A stretch of 64,000 nt of DNA from JAGNXB01 sp964471595. GTDB taxonomy: Bacteria > Bacteroidota > Bacteroidia > Chitinophagales > Saprospiraceae. Where the stretch lies: the NCBI GenBank assembly GCA_964471595.1, contig CAYYGN010000009.1, positions 1 to 64,000 on the forward strand, written 5' to 3'. Of this stretch, positions 1 through 8,880 are shown one piece after another (position 1 is the stretch's first letter; each line of letters starts with the position of its first letter). Made by a program: the position numbers and the translations under genes. Below the pieces are notes generated by a model. The model did not search any database. It saw nothing but the letters and a program-made list of their open reading frames with translations, and was not told where the DNA came from.

Positions 1-1578
1 GAATGGCTGTCCCGCTTTCCGTGCATCGGTGAGCTGTTCGGCAACGAGGTTCTGTATTTCTCTTCCGACATGCCCGGGGGGCACGGAGGCTTCGACCTTT
101 ATTACGCCCGCAAAATCGACGACCAGACCTTTGCTGATCCGGTCAACCTCGGTACGGTAATCAACACGTCCGGCGACGAGATATCCCCCTATTTCCGCGA
201 AGGGCGGTTGTATTTCAGTTCGGACGCCTATGTCAGCTTCGGCGGCTTCGACATATACCGGAGCGACTGGGACGGTTCCACCTGGAGCGCGCCGGAGAAT
301 ATGGGGCAGGGCTTCAACAGCGCTGCGGACGATTATTCCTTTTCGGTAGACCGGGAAGGACGAAAAGGCGCTCTCCTGTCCAACCGCCCGGAAGGCAAAT
401 CCCTGGACAGCCGCACCTGCTGTGACGATATCTACACCTTTACCATTGGTCCGGTCGAAGTGGAGCTCCTGGCTACCGTGATCGAGGGGGAAAAGCAAAG
501 GCCTCTGAAAGGGGTGCGGGTGCAGGTCATCGAAATGACCGGCGACAAAATGGGCGTGACCAAGGAGTGGATGACCGGAGGAAAGGGTATTGCCAGCGGA
601 ATTCTGGATGCCGAGAAAGCCTACCGGGTCATAGCCTCCGCCGAAGGATTTTTCTCCGACTCTCTTGAGTTCAATACCCAGGGCATCAGGGACAATACCA
701 CGATCGAGAAGACCCTGACCATCATGCCCAAACCCAGGGATCCGGAGTACGAGGTCTATACCATCGAGGAACCCATCCGGCTCAACGCCATTTATTACGA
801 CTACGACGACGACAAGATCCTGCCTGATGCCGAACCGCAGTTGCAGTTGCTGGTGGACCTGCTCAACCAGTACGGGGACATGGTGATTGAACTGTCGTCC
901 CATACGGATGCGCGCGGCAATGACGACTACAACCAGAAGCTGTCCCAGCGGCGGGCGCAGTCGGCCAAGAACTGGATTGTGGCCAAAGGGATACCGGAGG
1001 CGCGGATCCAGGCGGTGGGTTACGGCGAAAGCCAGATACTCAACCAGTGTGTCAATGACGTCGAGTGCACGGATGAGGAGCACCGTTTCAACCGCCGTAC
1101 CGAGTTCAAGATCATCAGTGGTCCGACGACGATCCAGATTGAGAAAAAGCGGTTGCGCGGCGAGTCGGGCAGTGTGGAGCCCCGTAAAAAGTTTCCGGCC
1201 CCTGGTCAGACCGGGGATTCGGTGGCCGGCCATCGCCCGGCTCAGGTCGCGCTCCTGAAGTGGGAGGACACCGGTGTGGACTTCGGCGCATTGCGCCGGG
1301 GCGAGACCCGTGAAAAGACCTTTTTTTTTGTCAACCAGGGTGACACACCGGTGACCATAGACATGGCGAATGCCTGTGATTGCATGACGCTCGACTGGAC
1401 GGCGCTTCCGGTGCCACCGGGTGGCAAAGGAAAGATCCACGCCATCTTCGACACGGCCAAAAAGGAGCCTGGGGATGTGGTCAACGACTACATCAATGTC
1501 ATCCTCGCCAACAAGCACCCGGGTACGGAGCATCCGGTCATTTACGAACTCAACTACCGCGCCCGGATCCTGCCGTAA
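1..1578 (+). CDS. OmpA-family PD40 protein fused to DUF1573 (5' end outside window)
   Basis: The reading frame is open from base 1, so the N-terminus lies upstream. The first ~100 visible residues are two PD40-type blades (LYFSSD and LYFSSDAY followed by GGFDIY), then a carboxypeptidase-regulatory-like region (about residues 150-235), then an OmpA-like peptidoglycan-binding domain with IYYDYDDD, SSHTDARG and NRRTEF (about residues 260-375). The last ~110 residues form a DUF1573-like Ig domain (DFGALRRGETREKTF, ACDCMTLDW). PD40-OmpA proteins of Bacteroidota sit at the outer membrane and bind peptidoglycan, some as gliding/T9SS parts; the DUF1573 tail is an unusual addition. Domain calls come from motif recognition, not a search. 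Confidence 0.85.
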   Translation, partial: EWLSRFPCIGELFGNEVLYFSSDMPGGHGGFDLYYARKIDDQTFADPVNLGTVINTSGDEISPYFREGRLYFSSDAYVSFGGFDIYRSDWDGSTWSAPENMGQGFNSAADDYSFSVDREGRKGALLSNRPEGKSLDSRTCCDDIYTFTIGPVEVELLATVIEGEKQRPLKGVRVQVIEMTGDKMGVTKEWMTGGKGIASGILDAEKAYRVIASAEGFFSDSLEFNTQGIRDNTTIEKTLTIMPKPRDPEYEVYTIEEPIRLNAIYYDYDDDKILPDAEPQLQLLVDLLNQYGDMVIELSSHTDARGNDDYNQKLSQRRAQSAKNWIVAKGIPEARIQAVGYGESQILNQCVNDVECTDEEHRFNRRTEFKIISGPTTIQIEKKRLRGESGSVEPRKKFPAPGQTGDSVAGHRPAQVALLKWEDTGVDFGALRRGETREKTFFFVNQGDTPVTIDMANACDCMTLDWTALPVPPGGKGKIHAIFDTAKKEPGDVVNDYINVILANKHPGTEHPVIYELNYRARILP

Positions 1579-1595
1579 GCATCGGATAGCGATGC
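1579..1595. repeat. 6-bp inverted repeat between the OmpA gene and pnuC
   Basis: GCATCG at 1579-1584 and CGATGC at 1590-1595 flank a 5-nt loop directly after the stop codon. There is no T-run, so it is at best a weak RNA hairpin. Confidence 0.3.
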
Positions 1596-1654
1596 CGGTG
1601 GGAGATTCCTGAGCGGCCTGCGGAAAAGGTCGGGCTTGGGGGTGCCGGCCCAAT

Positions 1655-2233
1655 ATGGAAAATATGGCTTTCCCTTCCTGGATGGAGGTGGTCACCTGGA
1701 CATCGGTGGCGGCCAATCTGGTCTATGTGGTGCTGGCGGCGCGGCTCGACCGGCGTTGCTGGATATGGGGTGGTATCGGGGTGGCGCTGGCTTTTGGGGT
1801 ATATGTGGAGGAGAGGCTGTATTCCGATGCGCTGTTGCAGGTGTTCTATTTCGCGCTGGCGGTGTTCGGATGGGTGACCTGGAATCCGGAACCGGGTGAA
1901 AAACGGAAGCCGGGTCGAATGCCCGTGGCGCTTCATGGGGGTATGTTGGCGGCCGGTCTGGCGGGCGGGGCGCTCCTGGGCGCTTTCTGGCTCCGGTGGG
2001 GGGCGGATTTTGCAGTGGCGGACGGGATGACCACTTCCTTCAGCATGCTGGCGACCTGGCTGACGGCGCGCCGGTGGCTCGAAAGTTGGTTGTACTGGAT
2101 CGCCATTGACCTGGCGTGTATCGGGATTTATGTCGCCAAGGAGATGTGGCCGTTCGCCTTCCTGTTTGCCGTGTACACGGTGCTTTCGGTGTGGGGATGG
2201 GTGTCCTGGCGGAGGTCGGCCGCCGCCTCCTGA
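1655..2233 (+). CDS. pnuC: PnuC-family nicotinamide riboside/thiamine-type transporter
   Basis: 192 residues with about six to seven membrane segments. It carries the family hallmarks: a YSDALLQVFYF...GWVTW segment (about residues 49-72) and the C-terminal TWLTARRWLESWLYW...LFAVYTVLSVWGW block. PnuC proteins are facilitators of SWEET-like fold that take up nicotinamide riboside; Bacteroidota also have PnuT versions for thiamine. I cannot tell the substrate from sequence: no TPP or NAD riboswitch is recognisable in the 76-nt upstream gap and no thiamine or NAD gene is adjacent. A terminator follows at 2253-2275, so it is transcribed apart from nqr. Confidence 0.85.
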   Translation: MENMAFPSWMEVVTWTSVAANLVYVVLAARLDRRCWIWGGIGVALAFGVYVEERLYSDALLQVFYFALAVFGWVTWNPEPGEKRKPGRMPVALHGGMLAAGLAGGALLGAFWLRWGADFAVADGMTTSFSMLATWLTARRWLESWLYWIAIDLACIGIYVAKEMWPFAFLFAVYTVLSVWGWVSWRRSAAAS

Positions 2234-2252
2234 CAGCCGCCGAAGGCAGGAA

Positions 2253-2275
2253 AAGGGAGGCTGCCAAGCTCCCTT
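2253..2275 (+). terminator. Rho-independent terminator after pnuC
   Basis: A 7-bp stem, AAGGGAG (2253-2259) with CTCCCTT (2269-2275), has a 9-nt loop and is followed by ATTTA. Confidence 0.6.
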
Positions 2276-2276
2276 A

Positions 2277-2293
2277 TTTAGATAAAATCTAAA
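2277..2293. promoter_or_regulatory. 17-bp palindrome, possible operator of the nqr operon
   Basis: TTTAGAT-AAA-ATCTAAA is a perfect 7-bp inverted repeat with a 3-nt spacer. It sits 38 nt upstream of the -33 element of the predicted nqr promoter. The size fits a dimeric DNA-binding regulator; part of it could instead extend the pnuC terminator tail. Confidence 0.35.
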
Positions 2294-2330
2294 TTGCAGA
2301 TACAGACTGGAAAAGGAAGGCTCCGTACCA

Positions 2331-2358
2331 TTTGGTCAGGAAGGTCACTATATCTTTG
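2331..2358 (+). promoter_or_regulatory. Bacteroidota-type promoter of the nqr operon
   Basis: TTTG at 2331-2334, a 16-nt spacer and TATCTTTG (matches TAnnTTTG) at 2351-2358, about 50 nt before the nqrA start. The spacer is slightly shorter than the usual 17-23. Confidence 0.6.
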
Positions 2359-2409
2359 CGCTTGTTTTGAACCTCGCGTTCCTTTTACGGACTTAACGGG
2401 AAAACCCTG

Positions 2410-4035
2410 ATGCGCGCACTGACCCTTTCCACCCTCCTGTTGACGATCACCCTGCCTTTGTTTGGCCAGTCGGGAACCACGACGGAGCTGCCGGGCATTC
2501 TGCTCACTTTGATGGGCGTTGTGGCCTTGCTGATCCTGACGCTGGTCGTCCTGGTCGGCAACAGCATGCTGCACGTTCGCGCCCGCGAGATGGGCGTTGC
2601 AGACAAATCCAACTACGGGGTGTTCCCCACGATGGCGGAGCTCTTCGGACGCAAGGATCCGGCCTATACCGGTGGAGAGCCGGTGATCCGCCTTCGCCGT
2701 GGATTTGACATTCGCCTCAAGGGCCAGGCCGGTACCGACATCCGCGATGGAGAAGTAAACACCTATGCGGTACAGCCGCCCAACTTCGTCGGTATGCCGC
2801 CCATTCCGCGGGTCGCCATCGAGGTCGGCGGTTCTGTCAAGGCCGGCGAGCCCTTGTGCTACGACAAAAACCGCCCCGACATGCCGATCGTTGCTCCGGT
2901 TTCCGGGGAGCTGGTGGAAATCCGCCGTGGGCCCAAGCGCATGATCACCCACCTGGTCATCCTCGCCGACAAAGAGCAGAAATACCTGAAACTATCCCCG
3001 CCCGATCCCACCAAAGCCTCCCGTCAGGAGCTGGTCGGCTTCCTGCAGAGCGCCGGATTTTGGCCTTTCCTGCGGCAACGACCTTTCAATACGATCCCTG
3101 ATCCCGGGCAATCTCCCCGCGACATATTCATATCCACCTTTGACAGCGCTCCCCTGGCCCCTGACAACAACCTGATCGTCGAAACGGACGGAGAGGCGTT
3201 CCAGGCAGGGCTGGACGTGCTGGGCCGGTTGACGGACGGGCAGGTCCATCTGGGCCTCAATGCGGGGAGTGCCCAGGCACCGTCCCGCTGGTTTGCCGAA
3301 GCGCGCGGGGTGGTCCGGCACTGGTTCAGCGGGCCGCATCCGGCCGGCAATGTAGGGGTTCAGATCCACCATGTGCGTCCGCTCAAGCCGGGCGAAATCG
3401 TCTGGACATTGGGTATTCAGGACGTGATGACCCTGGGTCGTCTGTTCCGCGACCGACGTTTTGACGCCAGCCGGGTGGTTGCCCTGACCGGGGCAGAGCT
3501 CACCTGGACAGGATACGTCCGCACCCGCATGGGAGCCAGTGTGTCCGACCTCACCCGCGGACTTCTGCTGGAAGGAGAGGACATACGCCTCATCTCAGGC
3601 GATGTGCTGACCGGCGCCGCCAAGGAGCCTGCCGATTTTCTCGACGCCTTCGACGACCAGTTGACCGCCGTTCAGGAGGGCCGTTCGCACGAGTTGTTCG
3701 GCTGGCTGTTGCCGCTGCGTCCGCGCCCGTCCATTTCCCGCACATTCCCCAATTTCCTGATGCCGGGTATGCGATTCCGCGCCGAGACCAACACCCATGG
3801 CGAGGAGCGGGCCTTTGTGGTCACGGGCCTTTACGAGGATGTCACCCCGATGGACATTTACCCACAGCATTTGCTGAAGGCCGTACTGGCCGGAGATTTC
3901 GAAAAAATGGAGGGGCTGGGCATTTATGAGGTCGTAGAGGAAGATCTGGCCCTTTGCGAATTTGTATGCCCGTCCAAAGTGCCGGTGCAGGAGATCCTGA
4001 AAGACGGCATGCGTCAGATGCAGGAACAAGGTTAA
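2410..4035 (+). CDS. nqrA: Na+-translocating NADH:quinone reductase subunit A with N-terminal membrane extension
   Basis: 541 residues, about 90 longer than usual NqrA (~445-450). The canonical protein seems to begin near residue 93 (IRLRRGFDIRLKG). Before it lie a signal-like hydrophobic stretch (residues 1-20, ending FGQ), a strong membrane helix (about 27-50) and a polar linker. NqrA is a peripheral cytoplasmic subunit of Na+-NQR, which passes electrons from NADH to ubiquinone/menaquinone and pumps Na+. It is first of six genes in canonical order A-F behind the promoter at 2331-2358. The extension resembles the hydrophobic N-termini of some Bacteroidota CcoP proteins, but that is impression only. 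Confidence 0.93.
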   Translation: MRALTLSTLLLTITLPLFGQSGTTTELPGILLTLMGVVALLILTLVVLVGNSMLHVRAREMGVADKSNYGVFPTMAELFGRKDPAYTGGEPVIRLRRGFDIRLKGQAGTDIRDGEVNTYAVQPPNFVGMPPIPRVAIEVGGSVKAGEPLCYDKNRPDMPIVAPVSGELVEIRRGPKRMITHLVILADKEQKYLKLSPPDPTKASRQELVGFLQSAGFWPFLRQRPFNTIPDPGQSPRDIFISTFDSAPLAPDNNLIVETDGEAFQAGLDVLGRLTDGQVHLGLNAGSAQAPSRWFAEARGVVRHWFSGPHPAGNVGVQIHHVRPLKPGEIVWTLGIQDVMTLGRLFRDRRFDASRVVALTGAELTWTGYVRTRMGASVSDLTRGLLLEGEDIRLISGDVLTGAAKEPADFLDAFDDQLTAVQEGRSHELFGWLLPLRPRPSISRTFPNFLMPGMRFRAETNTHGEERAFVVTGLYEDVTPMDIYPQHLLKAVLAGDFEKMEGLGIYEVVEEDLALCEFVCPSKVPVQEILKDGMRQMQEQG

Positions 4036-4063
4036 CCAACGAACACAAGCGATACGAACCCCT

Positions 4064-5317
4064 ATGAATGGATTGCTCCGCTTCCTGAAAAGGATCGAAC
4101 CTGACAAACAGAAGTATCCGTTGTTGCACACTTTGTATGACGGGTTCTTCACTCTGGCCTTTGTCCCGGACCATGTGACCAAAGGGGGCGTGCACATTCG
4201 CGACGGGATGGATCTCAAGCGGACGATGGTGCATGTGGTGCTGGCCCTGCAGCTTTGCTATTTGTTTGGCACCTTCAACATTGGCCACCAGCACTTTGCG
4301 GCCCTAGGACTTTACCCCGGCATTTTCGAGGGATTTCATCTCAAGCTGATCCATGGCCTGATCAAGATGATCCCGCTCTTTGTGGTGACCCATGTGGTGG
4401 GACTGGCGATCGAGTTCTATTACGCGGCAAAAAAAGGGCACGGTATTGAGGAAGGGTTTCTCGTCACCGGGGCGCTCATTCCCCTGATCATGCCGCCCGA
4501 CATTCCGCTGTGGATCCTGGCCCTTTCGGTCGGATTTGCCGTGTGGATCGGTAAGGAAGCTTTTGGCGGCACCGGCCGCAACATCTGGAATATCGCCTTG
4601 TTGGCCCGGGTATTTGTCTTTTTTGCCTATCCGACCGAGATATCGGGGGATCAGGTATGGGTATCGGCGTTGACGGCGACGGGGGCGGGTTCACCGGTCG
4701 AGTACGGCTGGTGGCACTTGACCCTTTTCAATGGCCTGTTCGAATCCCTGGGCTGGGCCACATTTGACCCCTCTGCCACGGTGGTGGACGGATTCACTGG
4801 CGCAACCCCGCTGGCCCTGGCCTATGCCGGGGGATGGGATGCGGTCACCCAGGTCTATACGCCCGCACAAATGTGGTGGGGAGAAATCCCCGGCAGTATC
4901 GGGGAGACGAGCAAGCCGTTGATCCTGGTCGGCGCCCTTTTCCTGATCGCCACCGGCATCGCCAGTTGGCGGATCATGCTGGCCATGGTGCTGGGATGCG
5001 CTTTTGCCGGGCTCCTTTTCAATGCCTGGGGGGCCACTGTTTTCATGCAGGTGCCCTGGTATGCCCACTTCTATATGGGCAGCTTCTTTTTCGCCATGGC
5101 TTTCATGGCTACGGACCCGGTGACGGCCTCCGGCACCAACCGGGGCAAGTGGGTTTACGGATTCCTGATCGGCGCCATCGGTCTGCTCATCCGTGTGACC
5201 AACCCCGCCTATCCGGAGGGTTGGATGCTGGCCATCCTGTTTATGAACATGTTTGCGCCGCTGATCGACCATGTCATCCTTCAATCGAACATGAAAAAAC
5301 GTCTGCAACGTGCATAG
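4064..5317 (+). CDS. nqrB: Na+-translocating NADH:quinone reductase subunit B
   Basis: 417-residue polytopic inner-membrane protein, standard length. It holds one of the two covalently bound FMNs: the phosphoester acceptor is the Thr of a TGAT motif, here T248 (codon 4805-4807) in DGFTGATPLA. It also carries much of the Na+ path and the riboflavin/quinone site in known complexes. The gene starts 28 nt after nqrA and its last codons overlap the GTG start of nqrC by 8 nt, implying translational coupling. Confidence 0.96.
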   Translation: MNGLLRFLKRIEPDKQKYPLLHTLYDGFFTLAFVPDHVTKGGVHIRDGMDLKRTMVHVVLALQLCYLFGTFNIGHQHFAALGLYPGIFEGFHLKLIHGLIKMIPLFVVTHVVGLAIEFYYAAKKGHGIEEGFLVTGALIPLIMPPDIPLWILALSVGFAVWIGKEAFGGTGRNIWNIALLARVFVFFAYPTEISGDQVWVSALTATGAGSPVEYGWWHLTLFNGLFESLGWATFDPSATVVDGFTGATPLALAYAGGWDAVTQVYTPAQMWWGEIPGSIGETSKPLILVGALFLIATGIASWRIMLAMVLGCAFAGLLFNAWGATVFMQVPWYAHFYMGSFFFAMAFMATDPVTASGTNRGKWVYGFLIGAIGLLIRVTNPAYPEGWMLAILFMNMFAPLIDHVILQSNMKKRLQRA

Positions 5318-6038
5318 TACCAGCTATATCATCCGCTTTGTGCTGATCATGACCACGCTGGCGGCCCTGATCCTCGCCTCCATGAACACCTTCCTGGCGG
5401 AAAAGCACACCCAGAACGAGAAGATCTACAACAAGCGGGCTATCCTGGCGGCGGTGGGTCAACACCTCGACGGGGGCAAATCGCCCGAGGATCTGACCGA
5501 TCAGGAGGTGGAAACCATCTTTTCGTCTAACATCAAGTCGTACGTGCTGGACATGAAAGGCAATGTCGTGGAGGGCCGGGATGCCGAGTCGGTGGATATG
5601 GCCAAGGAGCGCAAGAAGCCCGAGCCGGAGCGCCTGCTGCCTTTGTATGTATTCACCAACGGGCAGGGAGCCTCCTACTATATCCTCAGTATCCGGGGCA
5701 ACGGTCTCTGGGACGAGATCTGGGGGGCGGTATCCCTGGAGGAGGACCTCCGTACGGTGGCGGGCGCCTCGTTTGACCACAAAGGAGAGACTCCGGGGCT
5801 GGGTGCCGAGATCAAGGACAATCCCGGATTCCCCAGTCAGTTTATCGGCAAAACGATCTACAACGAGGCTGGCGAATATACCTCCGTGGTCGTTCGCAAA
5901 GGCGGCGCCATGGACAAGACCCATGAAGTGGACGGCATATCCGGCGCCACCGTGACCAGTGACGGTGTCACGGAAATGCTGCAGCGGGGTCTCAGGTACT
6001 ACGAGCCCTATCTCAACACCTTAAAGACGAAAAGCTAA
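5310..6038 (+). CDS. nqrC: Na+-translocating NADH:quinone reductase subunit C
   Basis: 242 residues: one N-terminal membrane helix (about 8-28) and a periplasmic FMN-binding domain. The flavinylation motif SGATVTS lies at residues 211-217, with T214 as the expected FMN acceptor. The start is GTG at 5310 inside the end of nqrB (8-nt overlap), the only reasonable start ahead of the membrane helix. It relays electrons within Na+-NQR. Maturation needs an ApbE flavin transferase, which is not in this window. Confidence 0.95.
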   Translation: MHSTSYIIRFVLIMTTLAALILASMNTFLAEKHTQNEKIYNKRAILAAVGQHLDGGKSPEDLTDQEVETIFSSNIKSYVLDMKGNVVEGRDAESVDMAKERKKPEPERLLPLYVFTNGQGASYYILSIRGNGLWDEIWGAVSLEEDLRTVAGASFDHKGETPGLGAEIKDNPGFPSQFIGKTIYNEAGEYTSVVVRKGGAMDKTHEVDGISGATVTSDGVTEMLQRGLRYYEPYLNTLKTKS

Positions 6039-6050
6039 AAGCGATCCATC

Positions 6051-6770
6051 ATGGCCAATGACACCCAAATCCTGGAACCAGTCAAGGAAAAGGAGCCTTT
6101 GTTTGGCAAGGCGGAGAAAAAGCTGCTGACCGATCCCCTCAACGACAACAACCCCATCACTGTGCAGGTCCTGGGGGTGTGCTCGGCTCTGGCCGTGACT
6201 ACCCTGGTGTATCCTTCGGTGGTGATGGCCATTGCGGTGACATTCGTAACGGCCTTTTCCAACCTCTTCACCTCTCTGCTGCGGAACACCATCCCCAAGT
6301 CGGTAAGGATGATCGTGCAATTGGTTATCATCGCCACCCTGGTGACGATCGTTGAGCAGATCCTCAAGGCCTACAACTTCCCGATCTACAAGCAGCTTTC
6401 CGTGTTCATCGGGCTGATCATCACCAACTGTATCGTGATGGGGCGCCTGGAGGCGTTTGCCATGGCCAACAAACCCTGGAGGTCGTTTCTCGACGGGATC
6501 GGCAACGGGCTTGGATACGGGGCCATCCTGATTATCATCGCCTTCATCCGCGAGTTGTTCGGCAAGGGCTCTTTGTTTGCCGGTAGCCCGATCGAACTCA
6601 AGATCATCGGTGCGGCCGATACCTATCTGATCAATACCAAGGCCAATCCCTGGTTCGGATGGTACATGAACAACAACCTGATGGTGCTGTCGGTCGCGGC
6701 GATGTTCATCCTGGGTATCCTCATCTGGATCCAGCGTGCCCGCAACCCGAAACTGGTCGATATCTCCTGA
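6051..6770 (+). CDS. nqrD: Na+-translocating NADH:quinone reductase subunit D
   Basis: 239 residues with six membrane helices and a ~35-residue hydrophilic N-terminal leader, typical of Bacteroidota NqrD. Cysteines at about 44 (GVCSALA) and 127 (ITNCIVMG) match the NqrD pair that, with those of NqrE, coordinates the intramembrane iron centre. It sits 12 nt after nqrC in the operon. Confidence 0.96.
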   Translation: MANDTQILEPVKEKEPLFGKAEKKLLTDPLNDNNPITVQVLGVCSALAVTTLVYPSVVMAIAVTFVTAFSNLFTSLLRNTIPKSVRMIVQLVIIATLVTIVEQILKAYNFPIYKQLSVFIGLIITNCIVMGRLEAFAMANKPWRSFLDGIGNGLGYGAILIIIAFIRELFGKGSLFAGSPIELKIIGAADTYLINTKANPWFGWYMNNNLMVLSVAAMFILGILIWIQRARNPKLVDIS

Positions 6771-6791
6771 TCACACGCTCAATCAAGGAAT

Positions 6792-7400
6792 ATGGAATTC
6801 GTCAATATTTTCATCAAGTCCGCTTTCGTCGAGAACATGATTCTCGCCTACTTTCTGGGCATGTGTTCCTTTCTGGCGGTGTCCAAGTCGCTCAAAACGG
6901 CGTTCGGTCTCGGGCTGGCCGTCATTTTCGTCCTCGGCATCACCATGCCGATCAACTGGGTGATCAACACTTACATCCTCTCGGAGGAAGGCATGTTCGG
7001 CATGGACCTGACCTTTTTACGGTTCATTCTGTTTATTGCCGTGATCGCCGCCATGGTGCAGTTGGTGGAAATGGTGGTAGAGAAATTGTCTCCGGCCCTG
7101 TACAACAGCCTCGGGATATTCCTGCCTCTGATCACGGTCAACTGCGCTATCCTGGGGGGATCTCTCTTTATGGTGAGCCGGGAGTACACGTTCTCCAATT
7201 CCGTGGCCTTTGGTCTGGGCGGAGGGTTTGGCTGGTTTCTCGCCATCGTGGCTCTGGCGGCCATCCGGGAGAAAATGGCTTATTCCAACGTTCCGGCGCC
7301 GTTGCGCGGACTGGGTATGGCCTTTATCCTGACCGGGCTGATGGGTATTGCCTTCATGAGCCTTATGGGGATCGACCCTGCGACCATGGGAGGCAAATAA
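6792..7400 (+). CDS. nqrE: Na+-translocating NADH:quinone reductase subunit E
   Basis: 202 residues, six membrane helices, inverted-topology homologue of NqrD. The conserved iron-ligand cysteines are C25 (GMCSFLAVS) and C118 (TVNCAILGG). It starts 21 nt after nqrD and is 17 nt before nqrF. Confidence 0.96.
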   Translation: MEFVNIFIKSAFVENMILAYFLGMCSFLAVSKSLKTAFGLGLAVIFVLGITMPINWVINTYILSEEGMFGMDLTFLRFILFIAVIAAMVQLVEMVVEKLSPALYNSLGIFLPLITVNCAILGGSLFMVSREYTFSNSVAFGLGGGFGWFLAIVALAAIREKMAYSNVPAPLRGLGMAFILTGLMGIAFMSLMGIDPATMGGK

Positions 7401-7417
7401 TCTAAAAACACAAGGGA

Positions 7418-8740
7418 ATGATAGTCCTGATCAATTATAGCGTCATCGGTTACGCCGTCCTCGTTTTCGGCGCGGTCATCCTCGCCCTGGCGATGATGCT
7501 CATCTATGCGCGCAAAAAACTCGTGCCTCAGGGGGAGGTCAAGATCATCGTCAACGGGGACGAGGAGAATCCACTCATGGTACAGCCGGGGTCCAGCCTG
7601 TTGACAGCGTTGTCCGACAAAAACATCTTCCTGCCTTCCGCATGCGGGGGAGGGGGCACCTGTGCCATGTGCGAGTGCCATGTCGATCAGGGAGGAGGCG
7701 ACGTTTTGCCTACCGAACTCAACCACCTCACCCGCAAAGAAGTCGCCGACCATATGCGCCTTGCCTGCCAGGTCAAAGTGCGGCAGGACATGCACATCCG
7801 TGTTCCGGAGGAAATCTTCGGCATCAAAAAATGGGAGTGCGAGGTGGTCTCCAATTACAACGTGGCTTCCTTCATCAAGGAGTTTGTCGTGCGCCTGCCG
7901 GAAGGGGAACACATGGATTTCCAATCGGGCGGGTATATCCAGATCGACGTGCCCAAGATCACCGTGGAATTCAAGGATATGGACATCGCGCCCCATCCGG
8001 AAGACCCGGCCGGCCCGGACAAATTCCGTGCGGAGTGGGACAAGTTCAAATTGTGGGGTTTGCGGATGGTCAATGACGAGCCTCAGTTCCGGGCTTATTC
8101 CATGGCCAACCACCCTGCGGAGGGGAATATCATCATGCTCAACATCCGGATCGCCACGCCGCCCTGGGACCGGGAAAAGAACAACTGGAAAGCGGTCAAT
8201 CCGGGGGTATGTTCCAGCTACGTCTTCGGCTGCAAACCCGGCGACAAGGTCACTATATCCGGACCCTACGGCGAATTCTTCATCAAGCCGACGAAGAAGG
8301 AAATGGTGTATATCGGCGGCGGAGCGGGCATGGCCCCCTTGCGCTCTCATCTCTTCCATTTGTTCCACACCCTGCGCACCAAGGACCGCAAGGTCTCTTA
8401 TTGGTACGGCGGACGTTCAAGGAGGGAGCTTTTCTATACCGACCATTTCCGGAGAATTGAAAAGGAGTTTGACAATTTCCGGTATCACATTGCCCTTTCC
8501 GAACCATTGCCCGAGGACAACTGGGTGGTGGCCAAGGACATTCATGACCGCAACGCCGACGGCTTCACGGGATTCATTCATCAGGTGTTGTTCGAGCAGT
8601 ATCTGAAAAACCATCCGGAGCCGGAAGAAATCGAATATTACTTCTGTGGCCCGCCAATGATGAACGCCGCGGTGATCAAGCTGCTCGACGATCTCGGCGT
8701 CCCGGAGGACAATATCTCCTTTGATGACTTCGGCGGCTGA
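7418..8740 (+). CDS. nqrF: Na+-translocating NADH:quinone reductase subunit F (NADH-oxidising)
   Basis: 440 residues, slightly longer than Vibrio NqrF. An N-terminal membrane helix (about 9-31) is followed by a [2Fe-2S] ferredoxin domain with C76, C82, C85 and C117, the same spacing as the characterised enzyme, then the FAD and NADH-binding ferredoxin-reductase domains (YIGGGAGMAPLRSH; CGPPMM near the C-terminus). It is the electron entry point of Na+-NQR. It is last in the operon and is followed by the hairpin at 8768-8797. Confidence 0.97.
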   Translation: MIVLINYSVIGYAVLVFGAVILALAMMLIYARKKLVPQGEVKIIVNGDEENPLMVQPGSSLLTALSDKNIFLPSACGGGGTCAMCECHVDQGGGDVLPTELNHLTRKEVADHMRLACQVKVRQDMHIRVPEEIFGIKKWECEVVSNYNVASFIKEFVVRLPEGEHMDFQSGGYIQIDVPKITVEFKDMDIAPHPEDPAGPDKFRAEWDKFKLWGLRMVNDEPQFRAYSMANHPAEGNIIMLNIRIATPPWDREKNNWKAVNPGVCSSYVFGCKPGDKVTISGPYGEFFIKPTKKEMVYIGGGAGMAPLRSHLFHLFHTLRTKDRKVSYWYGGRSRRELFYTDHFRRIEKEFDNFRYHIALSEPLPEDNWVVAKDIHDRNADGFTGFIHQVLFEQYLKNHPEPEEIEYYFCGPPMMNAAVIKLLDDLGVPEDNISFDDFGG

Positions 8741-8767
8741 TCGGAGTCCGTTCATCCTGACCTGGCA

Positions 8768-8797
8768 GGGGGGGGAAGCCGTTGGCGGTTCCCCCCC
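8768..8797 (+). terminator. Terminator after nqrF
   Basis: A G-run plus AA (8768-8777) pairs with TTCCCCCCC (8789-8797); CCG/CGG pairing continues inside. The downstream TGTTATTTTC is a weak T-tract. Confidence 0.6.
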
Positions 8798-8833
8798 TGT
8801 TATTTTCGGGCCGGTCCTTTGGGGATGCCTGTG

Positions 8834-8841
8834 TATTTTTG
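8834..8841 (+). promoter_or_regulatory. Predicted -7 element for metG
   Basis: TATTTTTG matches TAnnTTTG and lies 39 nt before the metG start. The nearest TTTG (8818-8821) is only 12 nt upstream, so no well-spaced -33 element is seen. Confidence 0.4.
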
Positions 8842-8880
8842 AGCCGGTTTCACCGGACAAAGGAGACCGGATATGTCCTC

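Noticed and set aside
1579..1654. Possible riboswitch ahead of pnuC
   Set aside because: The 76-nt gap shows only a 6-bp inverted repeat; conserved TPP (CTGAGA box) or NAD riboswitch elements are absent.
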